Source: Deinococcus peraridilitoris DSM 19664
GTDB taxonomy: Bacteria; Deinococcota; Deinococci; Deinococcales; Deinococcaceae
Assembly (NCBI RefSeq): GCF_000317835.1
Contig: NC_019793.1
Span: 3,104,501-3,168,500, forward strand
Direction: 5' to 3'
DNA length: 64,000 nucleotides
Shown: piece by piece, positions 18,808-28,045 of the stretch
Position numbering within the stretch: position 1 is the stretch's first letter
Layout of the letters: each line of letters starts with the position of its first letter
Translations under genes and position numbers: made by a program
Notes under the pieces: generated by a model
The model's input: only the letters and a program-made list of their open reading frames with translations
Told to the model about the DNA's origin: nothing
Database searches by the model: none

Positions 18808-19509
18808 GTGAAGCGTCCATTGTTGCTCGGCCACCGAGGAAGCCCCCGTGTGCATCGTGAAAACACTCTTGCCAGCTTCCAGGCAGCGCGAGACGCGGGC
18901 CTCGACGGCGTAGAACTCGACGTGCGGCGCTGCGCGGACGGCACGCTGGTCGTGCACCACGATGCAGCGCTGTTCGACGGACGGCCGATCGCGCAGCTGC
19001 TCGCGCATGAACTGCGGCCCCACCCGGTGCCGACCTTGCCCGAGGTGCTTTCCTGGGCTGCCGACACCGGCGCTTATCTGAACGTCGAGATCAAGTACGA
19101 ATCCAGCTGGCCCGACGACCGTGTGGAGCAAACGGCAACGCTGCTGCAGCAGTTCGGGCTGCAGCAGCGTTGCATCGTGTCGAGCTTCAACCCGCTGATT
19201 CTCGCCGCACTCAGGCAAAAGGCGCCCAGCATCGAACGGGGATTTCTGTTTTACAAGCCTTACCAGTGGGGCGCACTGGACGGTCCGGTGGCCGTGGGCC
19301 GCGTGCTCGACGTCTCGGCACTTCATCCGCACTGGCGACTGGTGACACCAATTCTGATGACGTCGGCGCGTCGTCACGGCTGGCGTGTCAATACCTGGAC
19401 CGTCAACGAGGAACAGGAGGCCGCCCGATTGATCGGTCTTGGTGTGGACGCCCTCATCGGCGATTTGCCGCGAGTGTTACTGGGTGCCGCTGGCCGTCAC
19501 CTCAATTGA
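18808..19509 (+). CDS. ugpQ: Glycerophosphodiester phosphodiesterase
   Basis: A 233-residue GDPD barrel that hydrolyses glycerophosphodiesters to glycerol-3-phosphate and an alcohol. Catalytic residues appear as GHRGSPRVHRENT (His and metal Glu, near residues 8-20) and VELDVRRCADGTLVVHHD (near residue 37), with later VEIKYE and WTVN. No signal peptide is present, so it acts in the cytoplasm on imported diesters. It sits directly before ugpB-ugpA-ugpE, matching the UgpQ arrangement in other bacteria. Start GTG is set by the -10 box. Confidence 0.92.
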   Translation: MKRPLLLGHRGSPRVHRENTLASFQAARDAGLDGVELDVRRCADGTLVVHHDAALFDGRPIAQLLAHELRPHPVPTLPEVLSWAADTGAYLNVEIKYESSWPDDRVEQTATLLQQFGLQQRCIVSSFNPLILAALRQKAPSIERGFLFYKPYQWGALDGPVAVGRVLDVSALHPHWRLVTPILMTSARRHGWRVNTWTVNEEQEAARLIGLGVDALIGDLPRVLLGAAGRHLN

Positions 19510-19517
19510 CCCCGGCC

Positions 19518-19550
19518 TGACACCACTTCCCTAGACTTCGGGTGGTGTCA
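19518..19550 (+). terminator. Weak hairpin between ugpQ and ugpB
   Basis: TGACACCAC (19518-19526) pairs with GTGGTGTCA (19542-19550) around a 15-base loop. There is no U-tract, so it may attenuate rather than terminate. Confidence 0.4.
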
Positions 19551-19574
19551 CCATGGATAGATGGTGAGCCACCC

Positions 19575-19606
19575 GTGACTACCAAACGCTCATTTGTGCT
19601 TATATG
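19575..19606 (+). promoter_or_regulatory. Promoter and candidate operator of ugpB
   Basis: A GTGACT/TGACTA -35 (from 19575) and TTATAT (19600-19605) are separated by about 18-19 bp. The spacer contains CAAACGCTCATTTG, an imperfect palindrome, within the block shared with glpX. A 65-nt leader would follow. Confidence 0.5.
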
Positions 19607-19670
19607 TAGAAACACTTTTCAACACTGGTCCGTGCGTCCGCGACGGTCGCCGTGCTTCTGGAGGTTGGTT

Positions 19671-20969
<1,299 letters not shown>

Positions 20970-21041
20970 ACGTGTACGTGCCTGAACTGTAGTGAGTGCA
21001 CTGCCGAACCGAACAATTACAGTTTTGGCCATTTGTGCCTG

Positions 21042-21070
21042 CCCCCCTGTTAAAGGGGGGTTAGACCTTT
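21042..21070 (+). terminator. Attenuating hairpin between ugpB and ugpA
   Basis: CCCCCC (21042-21047) and GGGGGG (21055-21060) flank a seven-base loop and are followed by TTAGACCTTT. Such hairpins after binding-protein genes usually lower permease expression relative to the binding protein. Confidence 0.6.
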
Positions 21071-21082
21071 GAAGGAGAAAGT

Positions 21083-22054
21083 ATGCAAATTCCCACCCCG
21101 CGTGGTCTGAAGCGGGGCAGACCGCGCGTCAAACGGGAAGTTCAGGAAGGGCAGCGCGACGGTGCGGTGTTCCGTGGCCGTTTCTTTCCCTGGCTGTTCC
21201 TGCTGCCGACGTTTGTCATTCTGGCGCTCTTTTTGTACTACCCGGCCCTGCAGACGTTGCGGCTGAGTGTCTTTCGCAGCAACATCGTGCTGGGGAACGA
21301 ATACTTCGTTGGCATGGAAAATATGGTGGAGCTGCTGACCAGCCCCGTCTACCATCAGGTGTTCGTGCAGACCCTGATCTTTGCCGGCCTGGTGGTCATT
21401 CTGGGGTTGACCACTGCCCTCAGCCTGGCCTGGTTGGCCAGCCGCCCCATTCATGGAGGGCGGTTCTACCGCCTGATGCTGATCTATCCCTACGCCCTGT
21501 CCCCGGCCATCGCGGGCACCCTGTGGCTTTTTTTATTCAATCCCGAAATTGGCGTGGTCAACCAGCTGTTGATGTCCGTCGCGGGGCTCAAGCCACGCTG
21601 GCTGGATGATCCCATTCTGGCCTTCGGGCTGGTGACCCTGGCGGCGGTCTGGAAAGGACTGGGGTACAACGTCGTCTTTTACCTTGCGGCCATTCAGAAT
21701 CTGCCTACCGAGGTCATGGAAGCCGCCGAGATCGACGGCGCGACACCCATGCAGACCTTTATGAAGATCATGCTGCCGCTGTTGTCGCCCATGACGTTCT
21801 TTCTGGTGTTCGTGAACGTGGTGTACGCGCTTTTCGATTCGTTTGGCCTGGTCGACATCCTGACCAAGGGTGGGCCGGTGTTCGGACAGGCTGGCATCAC
21901 GACGTTTCTGGTGTACCAGCTCTACCTCGACGGTTTCACCAACTTCAAGACCGGCCTCGCCGCTGCGCAGGCAGTGCTGTTGCTGATTCTGGTGGCGGGT
22001 ATCACGATTCTTCAGTTCAGACTGAACGGGCGGAAGGTGCACTATGGCGGCTAA
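21083..22054 (+). CDS. ugpA: Glycerol-3-phosphate ABC transporter permease UgpA
   Basis: A 323-residue inner-membrane permease with six predicted helices after a charged N-terminal tail of about 30 residues. The ATPase-contact EAA loop is EAAEIDGATPMQTFMKIMLP near residue 213. AGGAG lies 7 nt before the ATG. It overlaps ugpE by 11 nt. No ugpC ATPase gene is linked, so a shared sugar-importer ATPase must be supplied from elsewhere. Confidence 0.92.
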   Translation: MQIPTPRGLKRGRPRVKREVQEGQRDGAVFRGRFFPWLFLLPTFVILALFLYYPALQTLRLSVFRSNIVLGNEYFVGMENMVELLTSPVYHQVFVQTLIFAGLVVILGLTTALSLAWLASRPIHGGRFYRLMLIYPYALSPAIAGTLWLFLFNPEIGVVNQLLMSVAGLKPRWLDDPILAFGLVTLAAVWKGLGYNVVFYLAAIQNLPTEVMEAAEIDGATPMQTFMKIMLPLLSPMTFFLVFVNVVYALFDSFGLVDILTKGGPVFGQAGITTFLVYQLYLDGFTNFKTGLAAAQAVLLLILVAGITILQFRLNGRKVHYGG

Positions 22055-22880
22055 AACGATGCGGGCCACGCCCCTCAAGCTTTTTTTCATTCACGCCACG
22101 CTGATCATGGCGATTCTGCTGATCGCCAGTCCGCTGTTGTTTGCCCTGATCAAGGCCACCCAGGCAAGCAACGACGTCATCTCGCCACGGCTGATTCCGG
22201 GTGGAGACTTCATCAACAACGTCCGTTCGGTCTGGACCGACGCCAACCTGGGGCGTTACATGATCAACTCGCTGATCGTGGCCACCAGCGTGACGATCGG
22301 CAAAACCCTGCTCTCCGTCCTGGCTGCCCTGGCGTTCGTGTACTTTCGTTTTCCGCTCAAGAGTCTCGCCTTTGCGCTGGTTCTTTTCACGCTGATGCTG
22401 CCGACGGAGCTGCTCATCGTGGCGCTCTTTGATCTGGTGGGGCAGACGCTCGGCTGGGCCAACTCGTATCTGGCGATCATCGTCCCGTTCCTGGCCAGCG
22501 CGACGGGAACGTTTTTGTTCCGCCAGCACTTCATGAGCATTCCCGACTCGCTTGCCGACGCTGCGCGCATTGACGGCTGTGGTCCGCTGCGCTTTCTGTG
22601 GCACGTGCTGATTCCTATGAGCACCAACACCATCGGCGCGCTGGCGGTGATTCAATTCGTGTTCGTATGGGACCAGTATCTCTGGCCGCTGGTGATCATG
22701 CAAAACGACGAAAAGCAGGTGGTGCAGGTCGGTCTGCGCAAGCTGATCGACGTGGGCGGTCAGACCGACTGGGGTGCCGTGATGGCGGGCGCCATCGTGA
22801 CGATCATTCCACCGCTCCTGATCTTCACCTTGCTGCAAGAGCAGTTCAGCAAAGGCTTCGCGCTCAGCCAGGACAAGTAA
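22044..22880 (+). CDS. ugpE: Glycerol-3-phosphate ABC transporter permease UgpE
   Basis: A 278-residue partner permease with six helices. Segments TLMLPTELLIVALFDLV, ASATGTFLFRQHFMSIPD and QYLWPLVIM follow E. coli UgpE, and the EAA loop is LADAARIDGCGPLRFLWHVLIP near residue 171. It is the last gene of the ugp operon. No clear terminator follows; the next promoter is only about 40 nt away. Confidence 0.92.
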   Translation: MAAKTMRATPLKLFFIHATLIMAILLIASPLLFALIKATQASNDVISPRLIPGGDFINNVRSVWTDANLGRYMINSLIVATSVTIGKTLLSVLAALAFVYFRFPLKSLAFALVLFTLMLPTELLIVALFDLVGQTLGWANSYLAIIVPFLASATGTFLFRQHFMSIPDSLADAARIDGCGPLRFLWHVLIPMSTNTIGALAVIQFVFVWDQYLWPLVIMQNDEKQVVQVGLRKLIDVGGQTDWGAVMAGAIVTIIPPLLIFTLLQEQFSKGFALSQDK

Positions 22881-22917
22881 CCCTGGCTTGGACGGCTTTC
22901 CCTTTGAGCATGCCTGG

Positions 22918-22926
22918 TGCTATACT
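22918..22926 (+). promoter_or_regulatory. Extended -10 promoter of rpmE
   Basis: TGCTATACT is an extended -10 (TG one base before TATACT at 22921-22926). A TTGAGC nearby has only an 11-bp spacer, so the extended -10 probably carries recognition. Confidence 0.5.
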
Positions 22927-22996
22927 GGCAAAGTTGCCCGCTACGCACGAGGCCCTACATCAGGTGGGCGCCCGGAGGGTGGCGGCGGAGGACACC

Positions 22997-23212
22997 ATGA
23001 AGAAGGACATTCACCCGAAAGCCGTCCCCTGCAAGATCATCTACCAGGGCCAAGTCGTGATGGAGACCCTATCGACCAAACCCGAAATCCACGTGGAAGT
23101 GTGGAGCGGTGTGCACCCGTTCTGGACCGGCGAAACCCGCTTCATGGACACCGAGGGCCGCATCGACAAGTTCAACAAGCGCTTCGGTGACAGCTACCGC
23201 CGTAAGAAGTAA
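22997..23212 (+). CDS. rpmE: 50S ribosomal protein L31
   Basis: A 71-residue bL31. The start MKKDIHPKAVPCKIIYQGQ and the core VWSGVHPFWTGETRFMDTEGRIDKF identify it. Only one Cys (in PCKIIY) remains, so this is the zinc-independent (C-minus) form that does not need Zn. GGAGG precedes the ATG. A leader of about 70 nt, a strong terminator after the stop and the lone context mean it is expressed alone. Confidence 0.95.
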   Translation: MKKDIHPKAVPCKIIYQGQVVMETLSTKPEIHVEVWSGVHPFWTGETRFMDTEGRIDKFNKRFGDSYRRKK

Positions 23213-23228
23213 CTATCCTCAGACTGAC

Positions 23229-23252
23229 CCCCGCTTCGGCGGGGTTTTCTTT
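23229..23252 (+). terminator. Terminator of rpmE
   Basis: CCCCGC and GCGGGG around a TTCG tetraloop (23229-23244), followed by TTTTCTTTTG. Confidence 0.93.
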
Positions 23253-23299
23253 TGTTTGGAGCCCTCGAGCTTTGACCTGACTCTGGACGAAGTTTGATC

Positions 23300-23328
23300 T
23301 TGACGGATCGAAGGCCCGAGCCTACACT
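23300..23328 (+). promoter_or_regulatory. Sigma-70 type promoter before the ROK pseudogene
   Basis: TTGACG (23300-23305) and TACACT (23323-23328) are separated by exactly 17 bp. It retains the signals of a functional promoter although its gene is broken. Confidence 0.7.
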
Positions 23329-23343
23329 CACGCTAAGTTAATC

Positions 23344-23360
23344 ACTTCATCTTACGAAGT
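23344..23360. promoter_or_regulatory. Candidate operator, inverted repeat
   Basis: ACTTC (23344-23348) and GAAGT (23356-23360) flank seven bases, 16 bp past the -10. This position suits autorepression by the ROK regulator it precedes; binding is inferred. Confidence 0.4.
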
Positions 23361-23387
23361 CCGCGAGCAGTCGGGAGGTGCAGGGTC

Positions 23388-24130
23388 GTGCAGTCACAGG
23401 CCTGCTGGAACGAGCTGTCCAGTGCAGAACGCGTGGTGCTCGAAGCCGTCTTCTGGGAGCCTGGTGTGCCACGCAGCGCCCTGGCGCTGCAAGTGCAGTT
23501 CTCAAAAAGCAAGCTCAACGGAGCCGTCGCGTCGCTGCTGATGTCCGGTCTGCTTTGCGAATCGGGTGAGCAACGTTCGACAGGCCGCCGCAAACCGGAA
23601 GGTCTGAGGGTCCACGATGGTCTGGGCGTCATCTACTTCGGGAATGTCGGGTGTGTCGAGGCGGTGGCGGCCGGGCCGGCCATCGCCCGCACCGCCCGCA
23701 CGGCCGCCGAGTCCGGGGAGAGCGCACTGCTGTCACAGTGGCTGCGCGCTGGAAACCTGACGACACCCCTCGACGTCGCGCGTGCCAGCCGTGAAGCTAA
23801 CCCGGTCGCCAACGCCATCATTCAGAAATCCGGCCAACTGATCGGTCAGATGCTGGCCGCGCTCGTGAACTTTTACAACCCCTCCCACATCATCCTGACT
23901 GGAGGCATCACGAAAACCGGCCTGCTCTGGCTGGCTTCCATTCGCCAGAGCGTGTATCAGCGTTCGCTGGCATGTCCACACGCCACCTGGAAATCCGTTG
24001 CGGCAGCGGTGACGAGCGTGCGGGCCTCGTAGGAGCAGCCACGCTCGCGATGCTCAGCACCCTGCGCGCCGCTCGGTTTTCCGTGCCAATGGAACTGACC
24101 CGGAAACGACAAATTCGGGGAAGCGCATGA
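23388..24130 (+). pseudogene. ROK-family transcriptional regulator, internally deleted and frameshifted
   Basis: The N-terminal winged helix (residues 1-70, VLEAVFWEPGVPRSALA) runs directly into the ROK C-terminal segment GCVEAVAAGPAIARTA, so about 170 residues of sugar-kinase-like domain are missing. Near 23965-23975 the frame shifts: the original frame ends in CPHATWK, while the other frame continues with the expected [21 protein letters not shown] and stops at 24128-24130. The GTG start at 23388 is presumed. Loss of both the effector region and the frame makes it non-functional as a sugar-responsive repressor, although the DNA-binding domain could persist. Confidence 0.82.
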
Positions 24131-24381
24131 GGGGCGCGGCTCCCTACATCGAATTTCGCAGGGTCAGCAAGGTGTTCGGGTCGGTGCAGGTGCTGTACGA
24201 CATTAGCTTCGACATTCATGCTCAGGAAGTGCACGCGTTGATCGGTGAGAACGGAGCGGGCAAGAGCACGCTGATGAAGATTCTTGCTACTTCCCCAACT
24301 CACCCTTCTAAGGCGCTCCCGGTTAAGTTCGAGAAGGCGTTCCTGGCCGGAGTTGGACGTTTGAACGAGAGAGACTTGTGA
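24127..24381 (+). pseudogene. Truncated sugar ABC transporter ATPase
   Basis: Residues 1-53 are the start of an RbsA/XylG-type ATPase with Walker [15 protein letters not shown]. After that leucine, at about 24285, homology stops and unrelated sequence ([17 protein letters not shown]) runs to a stop at 24379-24381. The signature motif, Walker B and second ATPase half are absent. Its ATG overlaps the stop of the ROK remnant, so the two were once an operon of regulator plus sugar importer. A deletion or insertion removed the rest; the novel tail source is not recognised. Confidence 0.8.
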
Positions 24382-24395
24382 ACGAGAGAGACTTG
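24362..24395 (+). repeat. Tandem 17-bp duplication
   Basis: Two perfect adjacent copies of TGAACGAGAGAGACTTG at the 3' end of the truncated ATPase frame. It probably marks the rearrangement junction. Confidence 0.85.
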
Positions 24396-24481
24396 AAGCG
24401 CGTCCGGTGTTCAGTGCTCAGACAGGAAACTTTTGCTGCTGGGCGCCGAACACCGACCCTTGAACGCCCAATGGAGGATGC

Positions 24482-25507
24482 ATGACACGACCGATTACCT
24501 TGTTCACCGGCCAATGGGCCGACCTTCCCCTGGCCGAACTCGCCCCGATGGCCCGGGAAATGGGCTACGACGGTCTGGAGCTCGCCTGCTGGGGAGATCA
24601 CTTCGGCGTGCAGCGCGCGCTTTCGGACGAGTCCTACGTGTCGCAAACACGGGAGCTGCTGGGCAGCCACGGTCTGCAGGTCTTTGCGATCAGCAACCAC
24701 CTGGTCGGGCAGGCGGTATGTGACCGCATCGACGAACGTCACCGCGACATCCTGCCCGCGCACGTCTGGGGTGACGGCGACGCCGAAGGTGTGCGCCGGC
24801 GTGCCGCGCAGGAGATGATCGACACCGGCCGCGCCGCCGCCAGGCTGGGCGTCAGCGTCGTCAACGGCTTTACCGGCAGCAGCATCTGGCACAGCCTGTA
24901 CGCCTTTCCTCCCACCAGCCAGGACTACTGGCAGGCGGGCTTCGATGATTTCGCGCGCCGGTGGCTGCCCATCATGGACGCCTTCGACGAGGTGAACGTG
25001 AACTTCGGCCTGGAAGTCCACCCCACCGAGATCGCCTTTGACATCGCCTCAGCCGAGCGGGCACTCGACGCCATCGGCCGTCACAAGCGCTTTGGCTTCA
25101 ACTACGATCCGAGCCATCTGGGCTATCAGGGCGTTGATTACGTGGGCTTCATCCGCCGCTTCGCAGACCGCCTCTTCCACGCGCACATGAAAGACGTCTG
25201 GTGGGGCCACGGCAACGGGGAGGTGGGCGTCTTCGGTGGCCACGTGAGCTTCGGCGACCACCGGCGCTTCTGGGATTTCCGCAGTGTGGGGCGCGGTGAC
25301 ATCAACTTCGAGGAAATCATCGTGGCCCTGAACGACATCGGTTACCAGGGCCCTCTGAGCGTCGAGTGGGAAGATTCACGCATGGACCGGGTGCACGGCG
25401 CCTCCGAGAGTGCGGCCTTTCTGCGCCGTCTGGACTTCACGCCTGCAGCGGGCGCCTTCGACGCGGCGTTCTCCAAGGCGGACGCGTCCGGAAAGGCCGG
25501 GAACTGA
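24482..25507 (+). CDS. Sugar phosphate isomerase/epimerase family protein
   Basis: A 341-residue TIM barrel of the xylose-isomerase-like AP-endonuclease-2 fold, which isomerises or epimerises sugars with a divalent metal. Metal-ligand segments are [14 protein letters not shown] (Glu), [13 protein letters not shown] (Asp/His), [12 protein letters not shown] (His), and [14 protein letters not shown] (Glu). GGAGG sits 6 nt before the ATG. It lies 1 bp upstream of the dehydrogenase and beside the decayed sugar locus, so the pair probably formed the enzymatic part of the same carbohydrate pathway (inositol-, galactose- or rhamnose-like; not resolvable). Confidence 0.88.
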   Translation: MTRPITLFTGQWADLPLAELAPMAREMGYDGLELACWGDHFGVQRALSDESYVSQTRELLGSHGLQVFAISNHLVGQAVCDRIDERHRDILPAHVWGDGDAEGVRRRAAQEMIDTGRAAARLGVSVVNGFTGSSIWHSLYAFPPTSQDYWQAGFDDFARRWLPIMDAFDEVNVNFGLEVHPTEIAFDIASAERALDAIGRHKRFGFNYDPSHLGYQGVDYVGFIRRFADRLFHAHMKDVWWGHGNGEVGVFGGHVSFGDHRRFWDFRSVGRGDINFEEIIVALNDIGYQGPLSVEWEDSRMDRVHGASESAAFLRRLDFTPAAGAFDAAFSKADASGKAGN

Positions 25508-25508
25508 C

Positions 25509-26690
25509 GTGGCCGCCGAGGACATGAGAAAACTGCGCATGGGCATGGTGGGAGGCGGGCAAGGGGCCTTCATCGGCGCGGTGCACCGTCACGCAGCCGC
25601 GCTGGACGGGCAGATCGAGTTTGTTGCCGGCGCCTTGTCGAGCACGCCGGACAAAGCGCGCGCTTCCGGGCGGGCGCTCGGCCTGTCCGCTGAGCGCAAC
25701 TACGGGTCGTGGGAGGAAATGCTGGAGCGTGAGCGCGCCCGACCGCAGGGTGAGCGCATCGACTTCGTAAGTATCGTGACGCCGAACCACATGCATTACC
25801 CGGTCGCGCGCGCTTTCGCGGAAGCCGGCATTCACGTCGTCTGCGACAAACCGCTGGTGCATACCAGCGAGCAGGCGAGCGACCTGCTGCGCGTCACGAA
25901 GCGCTCGGGTGTGGTCTTCGCGGTGACGTACAACTACACCGGCTATCCGATGGTGCGGGAAGCGCGGGAACTGGTGCGCTCGGGCAGACTGGGCGACATC
26001 CGCAAGGTGATCGTGGAGTATAACCAGGGCTGGCTGGCCCAGCAGCTGGAGGAAAGCGGCAACAAGCAGGCCGACTGGCGCACCGATCCTTCGCGCAGCG
26101 GCATTGCAGGCGCCCTCGGTGACATCGGCTCGCACGCCGAGAACCTCATGACCACCGTGACGGGTCTGGAACTCGAAGCCTTGTGCGCCGACCTCACGAC
26201 CTTCGTGCCGGGTCGCCGGCTCGATGACGACGCCAACATGCTGCTGCAGTTTCAGGGCGGTGCACGCGGACTGTTGTGGTCCTCACAGGTTCAGATCGGG
26301 AGTGAGAACGATCTGCGTCTGCGCGTGTACGGAACGCGCGGCAGCCTGACCTGGCATCAGGAGGACCCCAACGCGCTGCAGTTCTTTCCGGCGGATGGTC
26401 CGGAGCAGGTCCTGCGGCGCGGGAACGCCTACCTGTCCGCTGCTGCCCAACGCGCGACACGCCTTCCTGCCGGCCATCCGGAAGCGTTTCTGGAAGCGTT
26501 CGCCAACGTGTACCTGGGCGCCGCCGAAGCCATGCGTGCCCACGCGGAGGGACGCGCCCCCGATCCGCTGCTGGCTGACTTTCCCACCCTCGAGGACGGC
26601 GCGCGCGGCGTGCATTTCATCGAGAAAGCCGTTGAGAGCGCGCAGAGCGAGCGAAAGTGGACGGAGGCGCGTTGGGCAGCGCCGGACTGA
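25509..26690 (+). CDS. Gfo/Idh/MocA family oxidoreductase
   Basis: A 393-residue NAD(P)-dependent sugar dehydrogenase. Rossmann start [20 protein letters not shown] near residue 10, EKP-type catalytic Lys in [15 protein letters not shown], and [18 protein letters not shown] segment at the active-site His (DIGSHAENL). The start is the GTG at 25509, one base after the isomerase stop; ATG 25524, with GAGGAC just before it, is an alternative. Substrate specificity is unknown. Confidence 0.87.
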   Translation: MAAEDMRKLRMGMVGGGQGAFIGAVHRHAAALDGQIEFVAGALSSTPDKARASGRALGLSAERNYGSWEEMLERERARPQGERIDFVSIVTPNHMHYPVARAFAEAGIHVVCDKPLVHTSEQASDLLRVTKRSGVVFAVTYNYTGYPMVREARELVRSGRLGDIRKVIVEYNQGWLAQQLEESGNKQADWRTDPSRSGIAGALGDIGSHAENLMTTVTGLELEALCADLTTFVPGRRLDDDANMLLQFQGGARGLLWSSQVQIGSENDLRLRVYGTRGSLTWHQEDPNALQFFPADGPEQVLRRGNAYLSAAAQRATRLPAGHPEAFLEAFANVYLGAAEAMRAHAEGRAPDPLLADFPTLEDGARGVHFIEKAVESAQSERKWTEARWAAPD

Positions 26691-26771
26691 ACGTCGTAAT
26701 TTCGTGCAGTCGCGCCCCCCGTGCTGCGGGTGACCGGCGAAGCTCCTGCATCATTACCCCTGCCTTGGCAG

Positions 26772-26777
26772 TAGAAT
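26772..26777 (+). promoter_or_regulatory. -10 box TAGAAT of tdk
   Basis: TAGAAT ends 11 nt before the tdk ATG, so the leader is only a few bases. Confidence 0.4.
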
Positions 26778-26788
26778 CGAGCCCGTCC

Positions 26789-27397
26789 ATGTTGCGCTCT
26801 CCTTATCACGGCGGTCACCTGGAAGTGATCGTCGGTCCGATGTTCAGCGGAAAAAGCGAAGAACTCATTCGCCGTGTCACCCGAGCGGTCATTGCCCGGC
26901 AGCGCGTCGCGGTTTTCAAGCCGGCCATCGATGACCGCTACCACGCCACCCACGTTGCCAGCCACAGCGGACGCAGCGTCGAGGCCCACGCGGTGCGTTC
27001 CTCCGAGGAAGTGCGCCAGCTGCTGCGAGGGGAGACTCCCCTCCTCAGCGGTGAGGTCGAACTGCCTGACGTCGTGGGCTTTGACGAGGCGCAGTTCTTC
27101 GATGCCGGTCTGGTGCCCCTGGCCCTGGAGCTGGCTCACGCAGGGGTGCGCGTGGTGATGGCCGGACTTGATCTCGATTTTCGCGGGGAGCCCTTTGGCG
27201 TGATGCCCGACCTGCTGGCCCGCGCGGAGAGCGTTGAGAAGCTGACGGCGGTGTGCGTGGAATGCGGCGCACCCGCTACGCGCACCCAACGCCTGATCGC
27301 TGGTCGGCCCGCGCGCTATGACGACGCGGTGGTGCTGGTCGGGGCGCAGGAAAGCTATGAGGCGCGCTGCCGGGTGCATCACGCCGTGACGCGTTGA
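26789..27397 (+). CDS. tdk: Thymidine kinase
   Basis: A 202-residue type II thymidine kinase that phosphorylates thymidine with ATP in pyrimidine salvage. P-loop GPMFSGKS at residues 16-23, the DEAQFF Walker B near residue 92, and the zinc-binding CVECGAP with later CRVHH. A lasso-type segment [11 protein letters not shown] precedes the C-terminus. All hallmark residues are present and length is typical. Confidence 0.95.
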   Translation: MLRSPYHGGHLEVIVGPMFSGKSEELIRRVTRAVIARQRVAVFKPAIDDRYHATHVASHSGRSVEAHAVRSSEEVRQLLRGETPLLSGEVELPDVVGFDEAQFFDAGLVPLALELAHAGVRVVMAGLDLDFRGEPFGVMPDLLARAESVEKLTAVCVECGAPATRTQRLIAGRPARYDDAVVLVGAQESYEARCRVHHAVTR

Positions 27398-27500
27398 ACC
27401 GTGGCCCGTTGATGGCAAGCTGACGGGAAAATGACCTTGTATGAGTGTTTGACCGGGGTGCTGTCAGCCTGTTGTCAGGCGCCCTGAGCATACTTGACCC

Positions 27501-27620
27501 ATGAGCGAGGGCGCGTCTGAACAGCAGTCGCTCAGGAAGGATGTGCAGAGTGGCCACATCAACCCCCCGGTTACTCAACGTCGAACGTCAAGGCCTGACC
27601 GTCGTGCTGCACGTCCGTGA
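27501..27620 (+). CDS. Possible leaderless 39-residue upstream reading frame
   Basis: ATG 27501 lies 6 nt after a CATACT box (27489-27494), exactly the local leaderless pattern. The frame encodes a 39-residue basic, Pro/Arg-rich peptide and overlaps the next gene in another frame. It may be a true small protein or a translated leader that brings ribosomes to the GTG at 27550. No homologue is recognised. Confidence 0.35.
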   Translation: MSEGASEQQSLRKDVQSGHINPPVTQRRTSRPDRRAARP

Positions 27621-27837
27621 CCAGCACGGACAGCAATCGCAGGTGCGCTGTGGCCAGGGTGAAAGCCTCAACCCGCGCAACTGGCAATGGAGCCGCAACA
27701 GCCTCGCCGCCTTTGTGCGTGACGACCCTCAGGCGTATGTGAGCTTTACCGACGGGGGACGGCAGCACCGCTTTGCCGTATCCACCGAAGAGCAGTTGCT
27801 GCAGTTCAAACGCATCCTCAATAGTCCTGTGGCCTGA
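27550..27837 (+). CDS. Hypothetical protein, 95 residues
   Basis: A small protein with regular beta-strand periodicity (LTVVLHVRDQHGQQSQVRC, then AYVSFTDGGRQHRFAV). Family unknown. The start is GTG 27550, with AGGAAGG 9-15 nt upstream; the ATG at 27541 directly abuts that site and is unlikely. It ends before a strong hairpin. Confidence 0.6.
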   Translation: MATSTPRLLNVERQGLTVVLHVRDQHGQQSQVRCGQGESLNPRNWQWSRNSLAAFVRDDPQAYVSFTDGGRQHRFAVSTEEQLLQFKRILNSPVA

Positions 27838-27857
27838 TACGCACTTGCGTTCATTTC

Positions 27858-27893
27858 GGAGCACCTGAAAACACCACTCAGGTGCTCCTGCAT
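27858..27893 (+). terminator. Hairpin after the 95-residue gene
   Basis: GGAGCACCTGA (27858-27868) and TCAGGTGCTCC (27878-27888) enclose nine bases. The T-tract is weak. Confidence 0.65.
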
Positions 27894-27988
27894 TGCCGCA
27901 ACCTCGCTGCTGCGTGGACGCCCCGTTCGGCGGCGACTGCTTCGCTTTGCTCAGTCGTCAACGCAACTTGGTATGACTGGTGTGCAGT

Positions 27989-28028
27989 GCAAGCGAAAGG
28001 AGCCTCAGATGAGGCTCCTTTCGCTTGC
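27989..28028. terminator. Perfect 19-nt-arm palindrome, terminator of the helicase
   Basis: Arms 27989-28007 and 28010-28028 are perfectly complementary with a two-base centre. The inner stem AGGAGCCTCA is GC-rich and the outer arms contain AAAG/CTTT, so either strand gives a stem followed by T residues. It lies 17 nt past the helicase stop. Confidence 0.8.
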
Positions 28029-28045
28029 ATTTCTGTGTTGGTCGA

